In this document: piece after piece, positions 6,929-10,494 of the stretch | Layout of the letters: every line of letters starts with the position of its first letter | Position numbering within the stretch: the first letter of the stretch is position 1 | NCBI GenBank assembly: GCA_937967685.1 | Contig: CALBTX010000191.1 | Location: forward strand, 1 to 10,494 | Direction of reading: 5' to 3' | Length of the DNA stretch: 10,494 nucleotides | Origin: an uncultured Bacillaceae bacterium | Lineage (GTDB): Bacteria; Bacillota; Bacilli; Caldalkalibacillales; Caldalkalibacillaceae | Translations under genes and position numbers: made by a program | The notes under the pieces: generated by a model | The model's database searches: none | What the model was told of the DNA's origin: nothing | What the model saw: the letters and a program-made list of their open reading frames with translations, nothing else

Positions 6929-7064
6929 ATTTAAACCTCCAAAATCACGTATTTATGTCCACTAAACATGTCATCATCAAGACAAATCTCCATTGATCTA
7001 AAATGATGTGGGCAAGGATGAGTTTAAGTATACGGTATCACAAGCAGGTAAATATGCCTGTCAG

Positions 7065-8063
7065 TTAATAGCCAGCCAATCTCACAGCCAATTTCATCGC
7101 CGAGCGCATCGCCCCTGGATCTGCGATCCCCTTCCCGGCTATGTCAAAGGCTGTGCCATGGGCCGGTGTCGTTAAAACGACAGGTAAACCTCCGCTCACG
7201 GTCACCCCTTTATGGAAACCTAATAGCTTCATGCCGGTTTGGCCCTGGTCATGATACATGGACACCATACAATCAAACGGTTCCTTGTCCAGCCTGAGAA
7301 AAATCGTGTCCGCCGGATACGGACCATGGGCATTCATGCCTTGCTGCTGAGCCTCTTGTACCGCAGGCAGAATTTCATCAATTTCCTCCCTGCCGATCAA
7401 TCCCCCTTCACCCGCATGAGGATTCAAACCGGCCACCGCGATCCGAGGGTTTTCAATGCCAGCCTGAGTCAAGGTGCCGTGGGCAAAACGAATGATTTTT
7501 AATACATTTTCTTTCGTAATATGTTGGCTTACTTCTTTTAACGGAATGTGTGAAGTCAATCGGGTCAACCACAGGTTGTCCATCACATTAATTTCTCCAA
7601 AACCGTCTTGAACATGCAATAGCTCGGCAAAGAAGTGAATCTCATCTTCAAAATGATGCCCGCCCCGTTGCAAAGCTTCTTTGTTCAAAGGGGCATAGAC
7701 GAGTCCGTCCAGCTTTTTGTCCTGAGCAAGCTTTAAACCATATTTCAATGTTTCACCCGTCACCTTCCCCGACGCTGGAGAAAGTTTCCCCAATTCATAC
7801 GTTGCGGGATCCAAATTGCCCAGATCAATCATCCAGATGTCGCGATCTGCACCCACTTCTTCGCTGGAATCGACCTTCACGTAATCTAAAGACGCTTTGG
7901 CGATCTGAGCGCCTTGCTGGTAGACGCGTTCGTCTCCAATGATCACCCATGTCGCCAGCGAGCGCACTTCTTCATCTTGAAGCGCTTTGACAACAAGCTC
8001 TGGGCCGATCCCCGGAGCCTCCCCCAATGTCAGGCCGAAAACAGGTTTCTTTTTTTGTACCAA
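7065..8063 (-). CDS. pdxA: PdxA-family NAD-dependent dehydrogenase (divergent, not certainly 4-hydroxythreonine-4-phosphate dehydrogenase)
   Basis: A 332-residue member of the PdxA family: metal-dependent NAD(P) enzymes that oxidise a hydroxyl beside a carboxylate, often with decarboxylation. The N-terminus LGEAPGIGPE (13-22) replaces the usual GDPAGIGPE. The three metal-binding histidines are present: His172 (SHIPL), His216 (NPHAGE) and His271 (YHDQGQ). The conserved GGLP and HGTAFDIAGKG (302-312) are intact. The segment after PLNKEAL (126-132), normally GHxYPGHTE, reads G-H-H-F-E-D-E-I-H (135-143), so the substrate-contacting His-Thr pair becomes Glu141-Ile142. Together with a place beside transporter and aldolase genes, away from vitamin B6 genes, this points to a catabolic substrate. 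Known catabolic relatives include the four-carbon sugar-acid PdxA2 group and the terephthalate dihydrodiol dehydrogenase TphB. It starts with TTG behind GGAGGGGG and is the first gene of the pdxA-tctCBA unit. Confidence 0.85.
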   Translation of the reverse strand: MVQKKKPVFGLTLGEAPGIGPELVVKALQDEEVRSLATWVIIGDERVYQQGAQIAKASLDYVKVDSSEEVGADRDIWMIDLGNLDPATYELGKLSPASGKVTGETLKYGLKLAQDKKLDGLVYAPLNKEALQRGGHHFEDEIHFFAELLHVQDGFGEINVMDNLWLTRLTSHIPLKEVSQHITKENVLKIIRFAHGTLTQAGIENPRIAVAGLNPHAGEGGLIGREEIDEILPAVQEAQQQGMNAHGPYPADTIFLRLDKEPFDCMVSMYHDQGQTGMKLLGFHKGVTVSGGLPVVLTTPAHGTAFDIAGKGIADPGAMRSAMKLAVRLAGY

Positions 8064-8071
8064 TACAAAGT

Positions 8072-8079
8072 CCCCCTCC
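8072..8079 (-). promoter_or_regulatory. Ribosome site for the TTG start of the PdxA-family gene
   Basis: GGAGGGGG lies 8 nt before the TTG at 8063. The next in-frame Met is at residue 77, beyond the conserved N-terminal GIGPE motif, so TTG is the only credible start. Confidence 0.75.
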
Positions 8080-8182
8080 GTATAACTTCCTAGATAACAT
8101 CCTCTAGCAAAACCAACCCGAGGCGATGGCAGTTATCACCCCCCCTTAGCAATCGGTGAGATGAGCAATGACCTGCCTAAAA

Positions 8183-8212
8183 CGTTTTCAGTGCACCCGT
8201 TTTCAGTGCACC
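8183..8212. repeat. Perfect 15-bp tandem repeat, probable operator
   Basis: CGTTTTCAGTGCACC occurs twice back to back (8183-8197 and 8198-8212). Each copy contains the palindrome GTGCAC and the half-site CGTTTTCA. With flanking bases, 8177-8190 and 8192-8205 each match 10 of 12 fixed positions of the CcpA cre consensus. The repeat lies about 120-150 bp before the pdxA start and about 280 bp before mhpF. A regulator binding two adjacent same-face sites is likely; a recent duplication without function cannot be excluded. Confidence 0.65.
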
Positions 8213-8328
8213 AATCAAAAGAAGATTATGATCCGGTAACAAAAAACGCTTTACAAGCTCAACAGCAAAATTCACTTAAAGAAGTATACAATAAATCATT
8301 TCATTAGTAAACACATTTATTTTTAAAA

Positions 8329-8396
8329 TGTTGCAATATTATTATTCCGAACTTTCTTTCTATAGAAATAGACATTATATGTTATATAATGCAACA
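8329..8396. promoter_or_regulatory. Two concentric dyads upstream of the mhpF promoter
   Basis: The perfect 12-bp palindrome TTTCTATAGAAA (8357-8368) and the outer inverted repeat TGTTGCA (8329-8335)/TGCAACA (8390-8396) share exactly the same centre, between 8362 and 8363, with 21 bp between inner and outer arms on each side. The right outer arm ends 2 bp before the -35 box. This position suits an activator bound as a multimer. The regulator is not encoded in the window. Confidence 0.5.
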
Positions 8397-8398
8397 CA

Positions 8399-8426
8399 TT
8401 GACACTTTATGTCTGGCTAGTGTAAT
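8399..8426 (+). promoter_or_regulatory. Sigma-A-like promoter of mhpFE
   Basis: A perfect TTGACA (8399-8404) is followed after 16 bp by TGTAAT (8421-8426), one base from TATAAT. The predicted start is about 60 bp before the mhpF start codon. A small inverted repeat, ACACT (8402-8406)/AGTGT (8419-8423), overlaps both elements, and ACTTTA (8404-8409)/TAAAGT (8429-8434) brackets the -10, so a repressor site may overlap the promoter. A TATAAT also occurs at 8385-8390 but lacks a good -35. Confidence 0.55.
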
Positions 8427-8480
8427 TTTAAAGTTAAGTAAGATCTTATTCTTTCCTATTTAAAGGCATTTATCACAAAA

Positions 8481-8488
8481 AGAGGAGG
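8481..8488 (+). promoter_or_regulatory. Ribosome site for the TTG start of mhpF
   Basis: AGAGGAGG lies 7 nt before the TTG at 8496. The next in-frame Met, residue 19, is beyond the NAD-binding GSGNIG motif, so the TTG must be the start. Confidence 0.85.
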
Positions 8489-8495
8489 AAAAATA

Positions 8496-9377
8496 TTGTC
8501 CAAAATCAAAGCAGCCATCGTCGGATCGGGCAACATTGGCACGGATTTGATGTATAAGTTGGAAAAGAGCGCATTCATCCAACTGACAACGATGATTGGC
8601 ATCGATCCAGACTCGGATGGCTTGAAACGCGCGAAAGCGATGGGATACGAAACGATTGATTTCGGCATCCAAGGGCTGGTCAATCAACCGGACCTGGCCG
8701 ATATTGTTTTTGACGCCACGTCGGCCAAAGCCCATCTCCAACACGCACCCATTTTACAAGAGTTGGGCAAACTGGCTATTGACTTAACCCCTGCCGCCGT
8801 CGGACCTTTCTTATGCCCGGTTGTCAATCTGGGGTCTCATCTTGAGGCGAAGAACGTGAATATGATCACTTGTGGCGGACAGGCCACCATTCCGATCATC
8901 CATGCGGTAAACCGTGTGGCTGACGTGTCCTATGCAGAAATTGTCGCCACCATTTCGAACAAAAGCGCCGGACCGGGTACGCGAGCGAACATTGATGAAT
9001 TCACCATCACCACCCGCCGGGGAATTGAAGAAGTGGGCGGCGCAGACCGGGGCAAAGCAATTATCATTCTCAATCCGGCCGAACCACCGATTTTGATGCG
9101 CGATACGATTTATTGCGAAGTAAAAAATATGGATGAAGAGGCCATCACCCGATCCATTGAAGAAATCGTGCACCAAATCCAGCAATATGTGCCAGGTTAT
9201 CAATTAAAGCAAGAGCCTATTTTTGAAGAAAATCGGGTGACTGTTTTTCTCGAAATCGAAGGGGCTGGAGATTATTTTCCTCCTTATGCGGGGAACTTGG
9301 ATATCATGACAGCTGCAGCTAAAAAAGTGGGAGAAGATTTTGCCCGGCATATGATCGATGAAGGAGTGAAATCATGA
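8496..9377 (+). CDS. mhpF: Acetaldehyde dehydrogenase, acylating (MhpF/DmpF)
   Basis: This 293-residue enzyme oxidises acetaldehyde, or a short homologue, to acyl-CoA with NAD and CoA. It usually works in a complex with the MhpE aldolase that channels the volatile aldehyde. The Rossmann motif GSGNIG is at 10-15 with acidic Asp37 for NAD ribose. The catalytic cysteine is Cys126 in MITCGGQATIP (123-133). Further signature segments are NKSAGPGTRANIDEFT (155-170), GGADRGKAIIILNPAEPP (181-198) and a C-terminal GNLDIMTAAA. It is slightly shorter than the 310-316 residues of the Pseudomonas and E. coli enzymes, but both domains are complete. Translation starts at TTG. It is first in a plus-strand unit, with its stop overlapping the mhpE start by 4 bp, which suggests coupled synthesis. 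MhpF/MhpE end meta-cleavage pathways of catechols, but no upstream steps of such a pathway are in the window. Confidence 0.96.
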   Translation: MSKIKAAIVGSGNIGTDLMYKLEKSAFIQLTTMIGIDPDSDGLKRAKAMGYETIDFGIQGLVNQPDLADIVFDATSAKAHLQHAPILQELGKLAIDLTPAAVGPFLCPVVNLGSHLEAKNVNMITCGGQATIPIIHAVNRVADVSYAEIVATISNKSAGPGTRANIDEFTITTRRGIEEVGGADRGKAIIILNPAEPPILMRDTIYCEVKNMDEEAITRSIEEIVHQIQQYVPGYQLKQEPIFEENRVTVFLEIEGAGDYFPPYAGNLDIMTAAAKKVGEDFARHMIDEGVKS

Positions 9378-10402
9378 AACGCCATAGTGATCAACCTATC
9401 CGAATCACTGAAGTGTGTTTGCGAGATGGAAGTCATGCCGTCGCACATCAGTTCACGGAAGATCAAGTTCGCCGTGTCACCCGCGCCCTTGATGATGCGG
9501 GCATGCATTATATCGAGGTCTCCCATGGAGATGGTTTGGGTGGATCAAGTCTTCAATATGGACGTTCACTGACAGACGAAATGAAATTGATTGAGGCAGC
9601 CGTTGAAGAATGTAAGCGCTCTAAAATCGCCGTCTTACTCATACCGGGCATTGGCACGGTTCATGAGCTGCGTGAAGCGAACAAAATTGGAGCCAAACTC
9701 GTTCGCGTGGCCACTCACGTGACGGAGGCGGATGTTTCCGCCCAGCATATTCAATTGGCCCGTGAATTGGATATGGAAGTATGCGGATTTTTGATGATGG
9801 CGCATTCGGCCCCAGTCGAAAAACTCGTCGAACAAGCCAAATTGATGGAAAGTTACGGTGCACAAGCGGTATATGTGACCGATTCGGCCGGTGCGTTGCT
9901 GCCGCATGAAGTGAGGGAACGAATTAAAGCGTTGCGTGAACATGTATCTTGCGAAATCGGTTTTCATGCCCATAACAATTTGTCCGTGGCTGTTGCCAAC
10001 ACCATTGCGGCCATTGAAGAAGGAGCTACCCGCATTGACGGCAGTGTTCGTTGCCTCGGGGCCGGATCCGGTAATACCCAGACTGAAGTGTTGATCACCG
10101 TGTTGGACCGGATGGGTGTAGACTTAGGAATTGATCTATACAAGATGATGGATTTGGCTGAAGAGATAGTTGCCCCACTACTTCCTCGCCCGCAGGAAAT
10201 CAATAAAGCCAGTCTCGTCATGGGTTATGCCGGTGTTTATTCCAGCTTTCTTTTACATGCCGAACGGGCGGCTCAAAAATTCAATTTGGATTCCCGGGAC
10301 ATTTTAGTAGAATTGGGCAGAAGAAAAACCGTCGGCGGACAAGAGGATATGATCCTCGATGTGGCAGCCGAATTGGCCAAACAGAAAGAACACATAGGAT
10401 AG
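9374..10402 (+). CDS. mhpE: 4-hydroxy-2-oxovalerate aldolase (MhpE/DmpG)
   Basis: This 342-residue enzyme is a metal-dependent aldolase of the HMGL-like TIM-barrel family. It splits 4-hydroxy-2-oxovalerate into pyruvate and acetaldehyde and passes the aldehyde to MhpF. The N-terminal active-site motif is LRDGSHAVAHQ (16-26), with Arg17, Asp18 and catalytic His21. EVSHGDGLGGSS (48-59) matches the family's EVaHGDGLxGSS. Metal-ligand histidines are in GFHAHNNL (196-203, His198 and His200), followed by GAGSGNTQTEVL (229-240). The C-terminal helical communication domain, about 275-342, is present, including the conserved Tyr-rich region around GYAGVYSSF. AAGGAG at 9361-9366 precedes the ATG by 7 nt, inside the end of mhpF. 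In some family members the substrate is the six-carbon 4-hydroxy-2-oxohexanoate; sequence does not decide which. Confidence 0.96.
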   Translation: MKRHSDQPIRITEVCLRDGSHAVAHQFTEDQVRRVTRALDDAGMHYIEVSHGDGLGGSSLQYGRSLTDEMKLIEAAVEECKRSKIAVLLIPGIGTVHELREANKIGAKLVRVATHVTEADVSAQHIQLARELDMEVCGFLMMAHSAPVEKLVEQAKLMESYGAQAVYVTDSAGALLPHEVRERIKALREHVSCEIGFHAHNNLSVAVANTIAAIEEGATRIDGSVRCLGAGSGNTQTEVLITVLDRMGVDLGIDLYKMMDLAEEIVAPLLPRPQEINKASLVMGYAGVYSSFLLHAERAAQKFNLDSRDILVELGRRKTVGGQEDMILDVAAELAKQKEHIG

Positions 10403-10446
10403 GCTTTGGCGCGAATTCATGAATCGACATTCACGGATAAATTAGA

Positions 10447-10494
10447 ATGTCCATGTCAAATGGAAGAATGACATCCGGTGACGACACTCGCCAA
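10447..10494 (+). CDS. Possible start of a further gene, cut by the window edge
   Basis: An ATG at 10447, with a second in frame at 10453, opens a frame that runs 16 codons to the window end without a stop, beginning M-S-M-S-N-G-R-M. It lies 44 bp after mhpE on the same strand, where another gene of the unit would be expected. The upstream sequence has only a weak GGAT (10435-10438) as ribosome site, and 16 codons say nothing about the product. It could be chance. Confidence 0.2.
   Translation, partial: MSMSNGRMTSGDDTRQ

Larger units (their letters stand above)
8064..8495. other. 432-bp divergent control region between the pdxA-tct and mhpFE units
   Basis: No protein-coding frame is convincing here. 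From left to right it holds the pdxA ribosome site (8072-8079), a stretch with a C run (8149-8155), the perfect palindrome AAAACGTTTT (8179-8188), the 15-bp tandem repeat (8183-8212), a motif at 8246-8258 shared with the dehydrogenase promoter, AT-rich DNA from about 8260, two concentric dyads (8329-8396), a sigma-A-like promoter (8399-8426) and the mhpF ribosome site. No clear promoter for pdxA was found; a weak minus-strand candidate has TTGTAA (8256-8251), a 17-bp gap and GATCAT (8233-8228). Confidence 0.7.

Noticed and set aside
6929..7064. Possible terminator or separate promoter between the PdxA-like gene and tctC
   Set aside because: Only a short imperfect CAGG/CCTG stem near 7043-7058 is visible, with no U run, and no convincing -35/-10 pair was found, so one unit is assumed.
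8811..9203. 130-codon minus-strand frame inside mhpF
   Set aside because: It is a shadow of mhpF, whose motifs and length are fully accounted for on the plus strand.
10453..10474. ATGTCA/TGACAT inverted repeat after mhpE as a terminator
   Set aside because: A 6-bp A/T-rich stem with a 10-nt loop and no following U run is too weak, and an open frame may start there.

Overview
The window looks like a chromosomal catabolic locus of a Bacillota bacterium, probably Bacillaceae. Evidence: strong GGAGG-type ribosome sites, two TTG starts, sigma-A-like promoters and Gram-positive lipoprotein signal peptides. The acidic, Gly/Asn-rich linkers after the lipoprotein cysteines suggest an alkaliphile or halophile. 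Genus cannot be fixed from the sequence. No RNA genes, CRISPR array, intact mobile element or phage gene were seen.

Layout. On the minus strand, read right to left: a PdxA-family dehydrogenase (8063-7065), then a tripartite tricarboxylate transporter (TTT) in the order tctC, tctB, tctA (6928-3699), closed by a hairpin-plus-U-run terminator (3636-3670). A second minus-strand unit follows with its own promoter (3581-3609): a D-2-hydroxyacid dehydrogenase (3474-2491) and two tandem TRAP-type DctP binding lipoproteins (2360-1302 and 1208-159). On the plus strand, divergent from the PdxA gene across a 432-bp control region, are mhpF (acetaldehyde dehydrogenase, acylating) and mhpE (4-hydroxy-2-oxovalerate aldolase), overlapping by 4 bp. 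A new reading frame may open at the right edge.

How the genes may work together (inference). TctC, with permease TctBA, would capture and import an organic acid. The PdxA-like enzyme would oxidise a hydroxyacid or dihydrodiol intermediate. MhpE would cleave a 4-hydroxy-2-oxoacid to pyruvate plus an aldehyde, and MhpF would turn the aldehyde into acyl-CoA. The D-2-hydroxyacid dehydrogenase and DctP receptors would serve related hydroxy/oxo acids. No ring-cleavage enzyme, hydratase, regulator gene or TRAP permease (DctQM) is in the window, so substrate and pathway stay open.

Most interesting points: the PdxA homologue lacks the family's GHTE substrate segment; the divergent control region holds a perfect 15-bp tandem repeat and two dyads sharing one centre upstream of the mhpF promoter; a LacI/CcpA-like operator lies between the -35 and -10 of the dehydrogenase promoter, with related motifs in the divergent region; and a stable stem-loop separates tctC from tctBA. 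No wholly new enzyme system is evident. The region reads as an unusual combination of known families.
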